From Streptomyces sp. SN-593 (GTDB lineage Bacteria > Actinomycetota > Actinomycetes > Streptomycetales > Streptomycetaceae), in NCBI RefSeq assembly GCF_016756395.1, contig NZ_AP018365.1, positions 7,010,001 to 7,074,000 on the forward strand: a stretch of DNA of 64,000 nucleotides. The letters run 5' to 3'. The position numbers and the translations under genes are program-made. Each line of letters starts with the position of its first letter. Within the stretch, counting starts at the first letter, position 1. Below, in pieces: positions 8,024 to 15,910 of this stretch. The notes below the pieces were generated by a model. The model made no database searches. It had not been told where the DNA came from and was given only the letters and a program-made list of their open reading frames with translations.

Positions 8024-9222
8024 CACGATCGACACGGGACGACGGGCGGCCCAGTTCCGCGGAGTTGGGCCGTCTCCTGGTGGAGAAGGGCGCCCTGACG
8101 CCCGACTGGGGACCCGCGTTCGCGGCCGTGCCGAGGACCGGCTTCCTTCCGGAGGTGATGTGGCCCCACGACCGGGACACCGGCAGGGCCACCGCGGTCT
8201 CCAGGACCGACGACCCCGATGCCTGGCACGCGTACGCCGACTCCGACGTGCCCATCGTCACCCAGTGGGACGACGGCGAGCACCAGGGAGCCGAGCCGGG
8301 CGTGGTGTTCACGTCCTCGTCGTCCATGCCCGGTCTGGTCTTCTCCATGCTCGCCGATCTCGACGTCCGTCCAGGGCAGCGCGTCCTGGAGATCGGAGCG
8401 GGCACCGGATGGAACGCCGCTCTGCTCGCCCACCGGCTGGGCGCGGAGAACGTCGTGACCGTGGAGGTGGACCCCGCCGTGGCGCGGTCCGCTCGGGAAG
8501 CGCTGCGCCGTGCCGGGTACGGGGAGGTGGAGGTCGTCACGGGAGACGGGCTGCTGGGCCACCCGCCTCGCGCGCCGTACGCGCGGGTGATCGCCACCGT
8601 CGGCCTGCGCGGCGGGCTGATGACCTGGGTACGGCAGACCACTCCGGGGGGAGTGATCCTGGTGCCCTGGGGGACCTACTACGGCTTCAGCGAGGCCACC
8701 GCCCGCCTCGTGGTCGCAGAGGACGGCCGGTCGGCGTCCGGCCGTTTCACCCAGCCGGTGAACTTCATGCGGCTGCGGTCACAGCGCTTCGCGTACCCGC
8801 GGCACAGTGCGTACGTACCGGCGGGGGCGGCCAGTGGTGCGAGCACATCGACCACGCGGATCACGGAAGCGGAACTCCTGCCCGACAGCACCGCCGTGGT
8901 GGAGTTCGCCCTCGGTCTGCGCGTCCGGGACTGCACCCACGTCGCCGACCGCAAACGGGAGGGCAGGCGCCCCGTCTGGTTCTACGGCCTCACCGACAGA
9001 TCATGGGCTGTCGTCGTCTTCCGCGACGATCGTGGGACGGCCACCGTCCACCAGTCCGGACCCCGGCGCCTGTGGGACGAGGTGGAGGCCGCTTACCGGT
9101 GGTGGGAGGACCGGGGCCGGCCCGGCTTCCCACGGTTCGGCCTCACGGTGTCGGCCGCCGGGGAGGACGCCTGGCTGGACAGCCCGCTCAACCTCGTGGC
9201 CCCGGCCGCGGGTCCTGCGTGA
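8020..9222 (+). CDS. PCMT-like SAM-dependent methyltransferase
   Basis: The product is 400 residues. A substrate-binding N-terminal part contains VPRTGFLPEVMWP, typical of protein-L-isoaspartate methyltransferase relatives. A Rossmann core follows, with motif I VLEIGAGTGWNAALLA (about residue 125), the acidic loop VEVDP and the post-I region VVTGDGLLG. The C-terminal 150 residues are an extra domain, as in the FxLD-type and related methyltransferases encoded beside Scr1 regulators. It is coupled to the XRE gene by a GTGA overlap. Substrate is unknown; no obvious precursor peptide is adjacent, so a peptide-modifying role is only a possibility. Confidence 0.8.
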   Translation: MTRSTRDDGRPSSAELGRLLVEKGALTPDWGPAFAAVPRTGFLPEVMWPHDRDTGRATAVSRTDDPDAWHAYADSDVPIVTQWDDGEHQGAEPGVVFTSSSSMPGLVFSMLADLDVRPGQRVLEIGAGTGWNAALLAHRLGAENVVTVEVDPAVARSAREALRRAGYGEVEVVTGDGLLGHPPRAPYARVIATVGLRGGLMTWVRQTTPGGVILVPWGTYYGFSEATARLVVAEDGRSASGRFTQPVNFMRLRSQRFAYPRHSAYVPAGAASGASTSTTRITEAELLPDSTAVVEFALGLRVRDCTHVADRKREGRRPVWFYGLTDRSWAVVVFRDDRGTATVHQSGPRRLWDEVEAAYRWWEDRGRPGFPRFGLTVSAAGEDAWLDSPLNLVAPAAGPA

Positions 9223-9318
9223 ACGGGGCGGGTCCGGACGACCGACCGGCCGGACGCCGCGCCGGGCCGCGGTGCGGGCGCGGGAATAGCCGCGCCGCGG
9301 CGGGACTTGTCCCCGGGC

Positions 9319-9705
9319 ATGCGGATCTTTCGTACCTACGCGCGCGTCTACGCCGCGGACCTGGACGCGGTCGTCGGACCGCTCGCCGCCCTCAGCGGTG
9401 AGCCCGTCACCAGCCGGTTCGCGATGCCGAACGGCCTGGAGCTGGCCGCCGTCGGACGCGTGCTGGTGGTGGCCGGGGACGACGCGACGCTGGAGCCCTA
9501 CCGGGCGACGTCGGCGACCCTGATCGTGGACGACCTCGACGAGTGCCGGCTGCTCCTCGACCGGGAGGGGGCGGCACTCGTGCGCGGGCCGCAGGACGTC
9601 CCCACCGGCAGGAACCTGACGGCCAGGCTGCCCGGCGGTGCGCAGGTGGAGTACGTCGAGTGGGACGACGCGCAGTGGGAGCGCGCCGGCGGGCGGCCCG
9701 CGTGA
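9319..9705 (+). CDS. VOC-family (glyoxalase-like) protein
   Basis: A 128-residue single-domain protein with the beta-alpha-beta-beta-beta repeat of the vicinal-oxygen-chelate fold. It opens with MRIFRTYARVYAADLDAVV and ends with GAQVEYVEWDDAQWE, close to the usual GNLVEL-type strand. An in-frame TTG at 9307 would only add four residues; the ATG is preferred. Metal ligands are not evident, so a non-catalytic or binding role is possible. It stands alone, convergent with the MmyB-like regulator. Confidence 0.75.
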   Translation: MRIFRTYARVYAADLDAVVGPLAALSGEPVTSRFAMPNGLELAAVGRVLVVAGDDATLEPYRATSATLIVDDLDECRLLLDREGAALVRGPQDVPTGRNLTARLPGGAQVEYVEWDDAQWERAGGRPA

Positions 9706-9747
9706 CGTCCCCGGCCCACGGAGGAGCCGGGAGGCCGGGCGGTCAGG

Positions 9748-10614
9748 TCACTCGGCCCGGTCGGCGGCCGGCTGCCCCGCGTGCCATGAGGCGAGGATAC
9801 GCAGCGCGTCGTGGGAGGGGCTGCCGGGCTCGGCGGTCAGGATCATCAGGCGCTGCCCGGAGCCGTCCGGGCCGGCCCACGTGTCGCAGTCGAGGGTGAG
9901 GTCGCCCACCAGCCGGTGGCGGTAGTGCTTGGTGCCGTAACTGGCGCTGTTGACGCGGTGTTCGGCCCACCAGGTGAGGAAGTCGGGGTCCTGGAGGGAC
10001 AGTTCGCCGACGAGCTGGGCCAGCTCGGGGTCGTCGGGGTCGGCCGCCGCCTCCATGCGCAGCGCGGCCACGGCCTCCCGGGCGTCGTGGTCCCAGTTCC
10101 GGTGCAGTCGCCGCACCTCCGGGTGCGTGAAGACCAGCCGCAGGTAGTTGCGCCGGTTCGCCGGCAGCGCGGCGAAGTCCGTGTAGAGGGCGACGGCGGC
10201 GGGGTTCCACGCCAGGACGTCCAGGCGCTTGCCGAGCACCAGGGCCGGGCTCTGGGTGAGCTGGTCGAGCAGGCGCCGCATGGGAGGGCGAACCCGCTCG
10301 GCCGGCCGGCGGCGGCGCGGGCGGGCGTCCGCCCGGCCGGCCAGCTCGTAGAGGTAGCGCTGCTGGTCCTCGTCGAGGCGCAGGGCGCGGGCGAGGGTGG
10401 AGAGCACCGGCACGGACGCCCGGACCCGGCCCTGCTCCAGCCGCGTGTAGTAGTCCACGCTGATGGCGGCGAGGCCGGCGACCTCCTCGCGGCGCAGCCC
10501 GGCGACCCGGCGGCCCGAGTCCGCCTCGGGGAGGCCGCACTCCCGTGGTGTCAGCTGCGCCCGGCGGGCCTTGAGGAAGGCGCCCAGCGCCCGGGAGTCG
10601 GAGTCCGAGGTCAT
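9748..10614 (-). CDS. MmyB-like XRE-family regulator
   Basis: The product is 288 residues. The N-terminal HTH is of the LRREEVAGLAAISVDYYTRLEQGR type (about residues 38-62). The C-terminal half is the PAS-like MmyB ligand-binding domain, with VLAWNPAAVALY around residue 120, NYLRLVFTHPEVR, and FLTWWAEHRV near residue 200. Such proteins in Streptomyces usually sit divergent to an oxidoreductase or hydrolase that they control. Here the divergent partner is the alpha/beta hydrolase at 10919, with a 304-base shared control region. Confidence 0.87.
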   Translation of the reverse strand: MTSDSDSRALGAFLKARRAQLTPRECGLPEADSGRRVAGLRREEVAGLAAISVDYYTRLEQGRVRASVPVLSTLARALRLDEDQQRYLYELAGRADARPRRRRPAERVRPPMRRLLDQLTQSPALVLGKRLDVLAWNPAAVALYTDFAALPANRRNYLRLVFTHPEVRRLHRNWDHDAREAVAALRMEAAADPDDPELAQLVGELSLQDPDFLTWWAEHRVNSASYGTKHYRHRLVGDLTLDCDTWAGPDGSGQRLMILTAEPGSPSHDALRILASWHAGQPAADRAE

Positions 10615-10766
10615 GCTCCCCAGTGTCCCCGCGCCACCGCGACCAGGGCAAACGTCCAAGGGGGGCACGTTCTTTCCCGGGCAGGAAGCTGTCTCTCCCG
10701 CTCCCGCGCGGACCGGTGGAAGGTGGGGGACGTGCCCGGCGGGGTGCGGGTCGCGGCCCGCCGGGC

Positions 10767-10811
10767 GGCCCCACGGCGCATGGCCCCACGGCGCACGGCC
10801 CCGCGGCGCAT
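10767..10811. repeat. Three tandem 15-bp repeats
   Basis: Three copies of GGCCCCACGGCGCAT (the second ends in C, the third has CCGCGG) lie head to tail in the 304-base non-coding interval between the MmyB-like regulator and the hydrolase. The rest of 10615-10918 shows no gene. The repeats could be operator half-sites or simple replication slippage. Confidence 0.6.
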
Positions 10812-10918
10812 CCAGCGCTTCGGCGCCCCAGCGCCACGGCGCGCACGGCGGCTCAGGCGCCCATGGCGCCCGTTTCCCCGCGCCCCACCGTTCCGTCAAC
10901 CGTCCGACAGGGAGAACC

Positions 10919-11905
10919 ATGGCCAGGACCACCGTCAGCTTCGACAGCAACGGCATCAGGATCGCCGGTCACCTTTACACCCCCGACACCGCCCACGAGA
11001 CCTCCTCCGGCGCGCCCGCCGCGGGACCGTGGCCGGCCCTCGTGGTCGGCCACCCCGGCACGAGCGTGAAGGAGCAGACCTCCGGCACGTACGCCCGGCG
11101 GATGGCCGAGCGCGGCTTCGTCGCCCTCGCCTTCGACGCCGCCCACCAGGGCGAGTCCGGCGGCCTGCCGCGCGGACTGGAGGACCCCGCCCAGCGCGTG
11201 GAGGACTTCAAGGCCGCCGTCTCCTACCTGGCCACCCGCGACGACGTCGATGCCGGACGCGTCGGGTTGCTGGGCATCTGCGCATCCGGCGGCTACTCCC
11301 TCGCCGCCGGGGGCGGCGACCACCGCGTCAGGGCGGTGGCGACAGTCTCCGGGGTGGACGTGGCCCGCCAGTTCCGGCTCGGTGCCGACGGCACCCAGGA
11401 CCCGGCCGTCTTCCGCGGCCTGCTCGACGCCGCCGGCCGCGCCCGTACCGCCGCGGCGCGCGGCGAGGACCCCGGCGCCATGCCGGTCTTCCCCGAGACC
11501 GCCGAGCAGGCCGAGGCCCTCGGCGGCGCGCACGGGGCCGAGGGCTTCGCGTACTACTGCACCTCCCGGGGCCGGCACGAACGCTCCACGCGGGCCATGC
11601 CCTGGCAGAGCGTCGACAAGCTGGCCTCCTTCGACGCCTTCCACGCGGTGCCGCTGCTCGCGCCGCGCCCCCTGTTGCAGATCGTCGGCAGCCGTGCGGT
11701 CACCTCCTGGATGGCCGTCGAGGTCCACCAGCGCGCCACCGGTCCCCGGGAACTGCACTGGATCGAGGGCGCCAGCCACGTGGACCTCTACGACCGGACG
11801 CGGTTCATCGACCCCGCGGTCGACAAGCTCGCCGCGTTCTTCGGCGCCCATCTCTCCGCCGCGGACCCCGCCGCCGGCCCCGCGCGTCTCGCCGCCGCCC
11901 GCTGA
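10919..11905 (+). CDS. Alpha/beta hydrolase with Cys nucleophile elbow
   Basis: The product is 328 residues with a dienelactone-hydrolase/YcjY-like fold. An N-terminal beta-sheet segment (VSFDSNGIRIAGHLYTPD) leads to the oxyanion loop VVGHPG. The nucleophile elbow is GICASGGYS (about residue 120), where Cys takes the place of the usual Ser. The C-terminal His is in GASHVDLYD. GGGAGAACC precedes the ATG. Family members hydrolyse small esters or lactones; the substrate here is unknown. Divergence from the MmyB-like regulator suggests that regulator controls it. Confidence 0.82.
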   Translation: MARTTVSFDSNGIRIAGHLYTPDTAHETSSGAPAAGPWPALVVGHPGTSVKEQTSGTYARRMAERGFVALAFDAAHQGESGGLPRGLEDPAQRVEDFKAAVSYLATRDDVDAGRVGLLGICASGGYSLAAGGGDHRVRAVATVSGVDVARQFRLGADGTQDPAVFRGLLDAAGRARTAAARGEDPGAMPVFPETAEQAEALGGAHGAEGFAYYCTSRGRHERSTRAMPWQSVDKLASFDAFHAVPLLAPRPLLQIVGSRAVTSWMAVEVHQRATGPRELHWIEGASHVDLYDRTRFIDPAVDKLAAFFGAHLSAADPAAGPARLAAAR

Positions 11906-12061
11906 GCGGCGGGGCCGGGCGGTCAGGGTGGTCCGGGCGGGCCGGCGGTGGGACCCGGGTCGGGGCGGAGGGCGGTGCGCCGCCCCGGGCCCGGGGACAG
12001 GGGGCCGGCGCGCCCGCTTCGGAGCGCGGAACCGCAGCGCGGACCCGCCCCCCGCCTCCGC

Positions 12062-12367
12062 CTACCAGCTCGCCTTGCGGACGCCCGGGAGGTGCCCGGC
12101 GTGGGCGTGGGCGCGCATGCCGACCCGGGAGAGGCCGAAGGCGCGCAGGTAGCCGCGGGGGCGGCCGTCGACCGCGTCGCGATTGCGGACCCGGGTGGCG
12201 CCGGCGTCGCGGGGCTGCCGGCCCAGCTCGCGCCGGGCCGCTTCGCGGTCCTCGGCGGAGGAGGCGGGGGAGGCGATGACGCGCTTGAGTTCGGCGCGGC
12301 GCTCGGCATAGCGCGCCACGACCGCCCGGCGCGCGTCGTTCTTCGCGATCTTGCTCTTCTTGGCCAT
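12062..12367 (-). CDS. rpsN: 30S ribosomal protein S14, zinc-independent (C-) form
   Basis: A 101-residue long-form S14 with the conserved ends MAKKSKIAKNDARR and LRAFGLSRVGMRAHAHAGHLPGVRKASW. It lacks all four zinc-binding Cys residues of the short C+ form, which identifies it as the zinc-starvation paralogue. It lies 13 bases downstream of the L28 paralogue in one operon behind a Zur-box-like sequence. Replacing zinc-bearing ribosomal proteins by C- copies releases zinc and is a classic Zur-repressed response in Streptomyces. Confidence 0.95.
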   Translation of the reverse strand: MAKKSKIAKNDARRAVVARYAERRAELKRVIASPASSAEDREAARRELGRQPRDAGATRVRNRDAVDGRPRGYLRAFGLSRVGMRAHAHAGHLPGVRKASW

Positions 12368-12380
12368 GGCGGTGGACCCC

Positions 12381-12617
12381 TCAGACCTTGTGGCCGCGCG
12401 CGCGGACGAGCCGGACGGCCTTCTCGACGCCCATGCGGTCGACGGCCTTGATGCCCTTGGCGCTGAGGGTCAGCCGCACGTGGCGGTTCTCGCCGGGCAA
12501 CCAGTACCGCTTGGTCTGGATGTTGGGGTCGAACCGGCGCGGGGTGCGCCGGTGGGAGTGGGAGACGGCGTTGCCGAAACCGGGCTTGCGGCCGGTCAGT
12601 TGGCAGTGGGCGGACAT
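12381..12617 (-). CDS. rpmB: 50S ribosomal protein L28, zinc-independent (C-) form
   Basis: A 78-residue L28 with GRKPGFGNAVSHSHRRTPRRFDPNIQ and the C-terminal SAKGIKAVDRMGVEKAVRLVRARG. Only one Cys remains (MSAHCQ), so the zinc ribbon is absent. It is the first gene of the rpmB-rpsN pair. The ATG at 12617 matches the normal L28 N-terminus; an upstream in-frame extension to 12680 runs through the Zur box and is not coding. The usual L33 (rpmG) partner of this operon is not present beside it. Confidence 0.95.
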   Translation of the reverse strand: MSAHCQLTGRKPGFGNAVSHSHRRTPRRFDPNIQTKRYWLPGENRHVRLTLSAKGIKAVDRMGVEKAVRLVRARGHKV

Positions 12618-12658
12618 GGGGCTGCCTTTCCGTGGCGGAGCGGACGACCCCACCTTAT

Positions 12659-12673
12659 GGAAAAGCGTTTTCA
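12659..12673 (-). promoter_or_regulatory. Zur box upstream of rpmB-rpsN
   Basis: GGAAAAGCGTTTTCA matches the actinobacterial Zur palindrome TGAAAATCATTTTCA at 12 of 15 positions. It lies 42 bases before the L28 start and just downstream of zur, as expected for a zinc-repressed promoter. Confidence 0.75.
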
Positions 12674-12744
12674 TTTCCAAACTCGGGTGCCGGGTGCCGG
12701 GTGCTGCCGGGGTTCGGGCTCGGGGTTCGGCAGCGCGCGCGCCG

Positions 12745-13185
12745 TCAGGGCCCCTGCGTCGCCGCCCCCTCCGGGCCCGCGGCCGCGCACGCGGCGCAGG
12801 TGCCGAAGACCTCCATGGTGTGCGCGATGTCCACGAAGCCGTGCTCCGCGGCGATCGACTCCGCCCACCGCTCCACCGCCGGCCCCTCCACCTCCACCGC
12901 CTTGCCGCAGGAGCGGCAGACCAGATGGTGGTGGTGGCCGCCCTCGGAGCAGCGGCGGTAGACCGACTCGCCGTCGCCGGTGCGCAGCACGTCCACCTCG
13001 CCCGCCTCGGCGAGCGACTGGAGCGTGCGGTAGACGGTGGTCAGACCCACCGACTCCCCGCGCAGCTTCAGGATGTTGTGCAGGTCCTGCGCACTGCGGA
13101 ACTCGTCGACCTCGTCCAGGGCGGCGGACACCGCGGTGCGCTGCCGGGTCGAACGGCCGCGGACGGACTGCCCGGCTGCGCTCAC
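12745..13185 (-). CDS. zur: Zinc uptake regulator Zur (Fur family)
   Basis: A 146-residue Fur-family repressor. The N-terminal winged helix contains RSTRQRTAVSAALDEVDEFR and the recognition region VGLTTVYRTLQSLAEAGEVD. The metal region includes HHHHLVCRSCG and a C-terminal FGTCAACA, giving two CxxC structural zinc pairs, plus His ligands. The sequence closely resembles Streptomyces coelicolor Zur as I remember it. The GTG at 13185 follows GGAGGG with seven-base spacing. It follows the ArsR/SmtB gene in the same direction, the smtB-zur order known from mycobacteria. Confidence 0.93.
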   Translation of the reverse strand: MSAAGQSVRGRSTRQRTAVSAALDEVDEFRSAQDLHNILKLRGESVGLTTVYRTLQSLAEAGEVDVLRTGDGESVYRRCSEGGHHHHLVCRSCGKAVEVEGPAVERWAESIAAEHGFVDIAHTMEVFGTCAACAAAGPEGAATQGP

Positions 13186-13212
13186 GGCTCTTCCCTCCGA
13201 TGGTGGTGCGGT

Positions 13213-13284
13213 GTGTACGGCCTCCGCGGTGTGTACGGCCTCCGCGGTGCGAACGGTGCCTGCGGTGCGTACGGCCTCCGCGGC
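13213..13284. repeat. Four tandem 18-bp repeats between the smtB-like gene and zur
   Basis: The unit GTGTACGGCCTCCGCGGT occurs twice exactly (13213-13230, 13231-13248) and twice with substitutions (13249-13266, 13267-13284). The array fills most of the 121-base gap. An open frame runs through it but reads AEAVHTA-type low-complexity sequence, so it is not coding. Confidence 0.75.
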
Positions 13285-13306
13285 GGCTCCCGGTGCGGCC
13301 GGGGGG

Positions 13307-13612
13307 TCACTCCTCGACATGCCGGATGGCGTCGAGCACGATGTGCGCGACGTGGTCGTCGACGAGGGTGTACTCGACCTCGCGGGCTTCGCGGTGCGTG
13401 GTCACGATGCGCGAGGTGCGCAGGACCCGCAGGTGTTGCGAGACCAGGGGCTGGTTCACCCCGAGTGCCGCGACGAGTTCGTGGACCCGCTTGCCGCCGG
13501 TGGACAGCTCGCGCACGATGCCCATCCGCACCGGGGAGGCGAGGGCCCGCAGCAGCTCGCTGGCCGCCCGCAGCGCGAGGGTCCGGTCGTCCGGTCGGGC
13601 GGGAGCCGTCAT
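13307..13612 (-). CDS. ArsR/SmtB-family metal-sensing repressor
   Basis: A 101-residue winged-helix repressor: LLRALASPVRMGIVRELSTGGKRVHELVAALGVNQPLVSQHLRVL is the ArsR fold with the recognition helix QPLVSQHLRVL. The C-terminal helix has a D-x-H...H pattern (VDDHVAHIVLDAIRHVEE), matching the alpha-5 zinc ligands of SmtB/CzrA-type sensors. It has no alpha-3 Cys motif. It precedes zur in the same orientation, and its ATG lies 17 bases from a palindrome. It likely derepresses zinc efflux (CDF at 25720) and its own operon when zinc is high. Confidence 0.88.
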   Translation of the reverse strand: MTAPARPDDRTLALRAASELLRALASPVRMGIVRELSTGGKRVHELVAALGVNQPLVSQHLRVLRTSRIVTTHREAREVEYTLVDDHVAHIVLDAIRHVEE

Positions 13613-13628
13613 ATGCAGAATCTAACAT

Positions 13629-13645
13629 ATGAGAATCGGTCTCAT
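13629..13645. promoter_or_regulatory. Palindromic operator upstream of the ArsR/SmtB gene
   Basis: ATGAGA and TCTCAT form a perfect 6-bp inverted repeat around ATCGG. It resembles ArsR/SmtB operators, and the inner 15-mer TGAGAATCGGTCTCA also matches the Zur consensus at 11 of 15 positions, so either metalloregulator could bind it. Confidence 0.6.
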
Positions 13646-13767
13646 GTAGGGCTCGGGCGCGGCGGATCGTGGGATCGCCCTGGGCCCCGGGCTCCGGGCC
13701 GTGGCCGCGGTCCTGATCGCCGTCGCCGTCGCCGTCGCGGTCACGGTCGCGCCGGGGGCGACCGCGG

Positions 13768-14529
13768 TCAGGCCACCGCCACCAGGACGTGGCTGCCGCC
13801 GCACTGCCAGACGGAGCCGGCCTGCCCGAAGCCCGCCGCCCGGAGCAGGCGCACGTGGTGGGAGAGCGGCAGGTTGCTGTCCTTGGTGCTCGGTACGGTC
13901 GCGGCGCGCCGGCGGCGCTCGGCGACGAGGTCGGCGAAGGCCGGGTCACCGGCCACCGCGTTCCACCACTGGTCCCAGTCCTCGTGGTCGAACGCCCGCT
14001 GCCGCTCGGCCCGCAGCCGCCCGATCCGGGCGCTGATCTCGCCCGGACCGGTGGCCTCGGGCGCGAAGTGGTCGCCGTTGACCAGGACCCCGCCCGGGCG
14101 CAGGAGTCCGCCGAGCTGCCGGTAGGCGCGGCGCAGCAGCGGCTCGGGCAGGCAGTGCAGCGTGGTGGTGGAGACGACGGCGTCGGCGGGGCGGTCCAGG
14201 CCGAGTCCCGCGGTCCACCCCTCCGCCCCGATCGCCGCCTCCGCGAAGCGGACGGCCGACCCGTGGCACTCGCGGGCCAGGCCCAGCACGACGGGGTCGC
14301 GGTCCACCCCCACGAACTCGACGCCGGGCAGCCCGGCCGCGAGCCGGGCCGTCAACGTCCCCGGCCCGCAGCCCAGATCGATGACGAGCGGGCGCTCGCG
14401 CCCGGCCGTGACGTGCTCGACCACGTCCGCGATGACGCCGGCGCGCTCCTCGCGCGCGATGGCGTAGCGCTGCTGCTGGCCCTCCCAGCGCTCCGCGTAC
14501 TCGTGTGCCCTCACCGTGTCCATGGCCAT
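13768..14529 (-). CDS. Class I SAM-dependent methyltransferase, Zur-box controlled
   Basis: The product is about 253 residues. Motif I is VIDLGCGPGTLTARLA, followed by the acidic VGVDRDP and LLRPGGVLVNGD. The C-terminal part (STKDSNLPLSHHVRLLRAAGF, then a W-x-CGGSHVLVA ending) is typical of trans-aconitate/ubiquinone-type methyltransferases acting on small molecules. The ATG at 14529 is chosen because a start at 14580 (TTG) would leave almost no leader after the Zur box at 14590. It lies downstream of the three PLP/sulfur genes in the same orientation. Substrate is unknown. Confidence 0.75.
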   Translation of the reverse strand: MAMDTVRAHEYAERWEGQQQRYAIAREERAGVIADVVEHVTAGRERPLVIDLGCGPGTLTARLAAGLPGVEFVGVDRDPVVLGLARECHGSAVRFAEAAIGAEGWTAGLGLDRPADAVVSTTTLHCLPEPLLRRAYRQLGGLLRPGGVLVNGDHFAPEATGPGEISARIGRLRAERQRAFDHEDWDQWWNAVAGDPAFADLVAERRRRAATVPSTKDSNLPLSHHVRLLRAAGFGQAGSVWQCGGSHVLVAVA

Positions 14530-14589
14530 CGCCGCCTGCCTGAGCCGTCCGCCGCCGTCCTGTGTCCCCGTCACCGGCAACCCTACTGT

Positions 14590-14604
14590 TGAAAACAGTT
14601 TTCA
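14590..14604 (-). promoter_or_regulatory. Near-perfect Zur box
   Basis: TGAAAACAGTTTTCA is a perfect 7-1-7 palindrome and matches TGAAAATCATTTTCA except at the centre. It is the best Zur-like site in the window. It sits 61 bases upstream of the methyltransferase ATG, between that gene and the SufS-like gene. Confidence 0.8.
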
Positions 14605-14634
14605 TTCCAATGGCGGGCCGCCGGTGCCGCGGTT

Positions 14635-15909
14635 TCAGTCCAACGCGCGCAGGGCCTCCACCAGGCGGTCGATCTCGTCGACCGAGGTGTAGGCGTGCGT
14701 GCTGACGCGCACCGATCCGGTCCGCTCGCCCGAACCGCCCTGGCAGTGCTGGTCGCTGCGCACCATCAGGCCGCTGTCGAACAGGACGAACCCCAGGTCG
14801 CCCGAGGGGATCGCGCGGTGCCGGAAGCTCACCAGGCTCTGCCGGCGCTGGACGGTGGACTCCGCGGCGAGGCTGGTCCGGCAGCCCAGCACCTGGTACG
14901 AGCCGAGCCGGCTCAGCGCGTCGGTCAGGCGGGCGGTCAGCGCCCGCGTCCACCGGTGGACGCGCGCGGTGTCGGCGGCCCGCAGCCAGTCCAGCGCCGC
15001 GGACAGCGAGACCGCGCCCACGGTGTTCGGGGTGCCGGCCCAGCCCGCCGGGCGCAGCGCGGGACCGCGCGCCTGCCGCGCCCACAGCGCGCCGGTGCCG
15101 GGCAGGGCCAGGGCCTTGTGGCCGGAGAAGACGGCGAAGTCGACGTCGAGGGTGTCGAGCCGGATCGGCTGGTGGCCGACGCTCTGCGACGCGTCGAGGC
15201 AGATCGGGACGTCGGGACCGACGGCGGCGCGGATCCGGTGGACGTTCATGTCGTTGCCGTAGACGTGGTGCACGTGCGTGGTCGCGACGAACCGGGTCCG
15301 CGGGGTGACGGCCTCGGCGAGGGCGGCGTGGTCGTAGTCGCCCGATCCGCTCTGATAGGGCATCGGCCGCAGCCGGACGTGGATTCCGCGGCGGGCGAGC
15401 AGGTCGCGGACCTCCTGCCAGGGCGTGATGTTCGCCTGGTGGTCGGCGAAGGGCACGACCACCTCGTCGCCGTCGGCGAGCTGGTCGGCGAGCCAGTCGC
15501 GGGCGACCGTGCGCAGTGCCTCGGTCGCGCCGCTGGTCAACAGCACCTGCGAGGTGTCGGGGCAGGGGTCGCCGAGGGCTTCCCCCACCTGCTGCCGGGC
15601 CTTCTCGACCAGGGCGGTGGTGCGGTTGGCCCAGGGGTAGGACCCGCGGCCGGCGTTGGCGTTGGCGGTCGTCAGGTAGGTCTGCACCGCGTCCAGGACC
15701 GCCTGCGGCTTCTGCGAGGTGGCGGCGCTGTCGAGGTAGGCGAGGCCGGGCGCGGCCCGCAGGATCGGGAACTGGGCGCGCAGTTCGCGGTGCCAGGGCT
15801 CCAGCGCGCGCAGCACGTCGTCCGGGTGCTCGGGGGGCTCCGGGAACTCGGGGGACTCGGGGGACTCGGCGGGATCGGGGCGGCCGTGGCCGGGTTCGGG
15901 CGTCGTCAT
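14635..15909 (-). CDS. Class V aminotransferase / cysteine desulfurase-like enzyme (SufS type)
   Basis: The product is 424 residues with fold-type I PLP motifs: YLDSAATSQKP near residue 58, TSGATEALR at 125, the PLP-nitrogen Asp in CLDASQS (239) and Schiff-base Lys265 in FSGHKALALPG. A Cys in DQHCQGG near residue 388 sits where SufS carries its persulfide Cys. A 35-residue Pro/Glu-rich N-terminal tail is unusual. The ATG is one base after the stop of the CysK-rhodanese gene. The pairing with a rhodanese domain suggests sulfur is passed as a persulfide. The ending, near VRVSTHAYTSVDEID, is complete. Confidence 0.85.
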   Translation of the reverse strand: MTTPEPGHGRPDPAESPESPEFPEPPEHPDDVLRALEPWHRELRAQFPILRAAPGLAYLDSAATSQKPQAVLDAVQTYLTTANANAGRGSYPWANRTTALVEKARQQVGEALGDPCPDTSQVLLTSGATEALRTVARDWLADQLADGDEVVVPFADHQANITPWQEVRDLLARRGIHVRLRPMPYQSGSGDYDHAALAEAVTPRTRFVATTHVHHVYGNDMNVHRIRAAVGPDVPICLDASQSVGHQPIRLDTLDVDFAVFSGHKALALPGTGALWARQARGPALRPAGWAGTPNTVGAVSLSAALDWLRAADTARVHRWTRALTARLTDALSRLGSYQVLGCRTSLAAESTVQRRQSLVSFRHRAIPSGDLGFVLFDSGLMVRSDQHCQGGSGERTGSVRVSTHAYTSVDEIDRLVEALRALD

Positions 15910-15910
15910 G

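Noticed and set aside
10615..10918. Small Arg-rich peptide gene in the repeat region
   Set aside because: The frame exists only because of the 15-bp repeats and has no credible ribosome site.
13213..13284. Possible CRISPR array
   Set aside because: The repeats are contiguous with no unique spacers and there are no cas genes.
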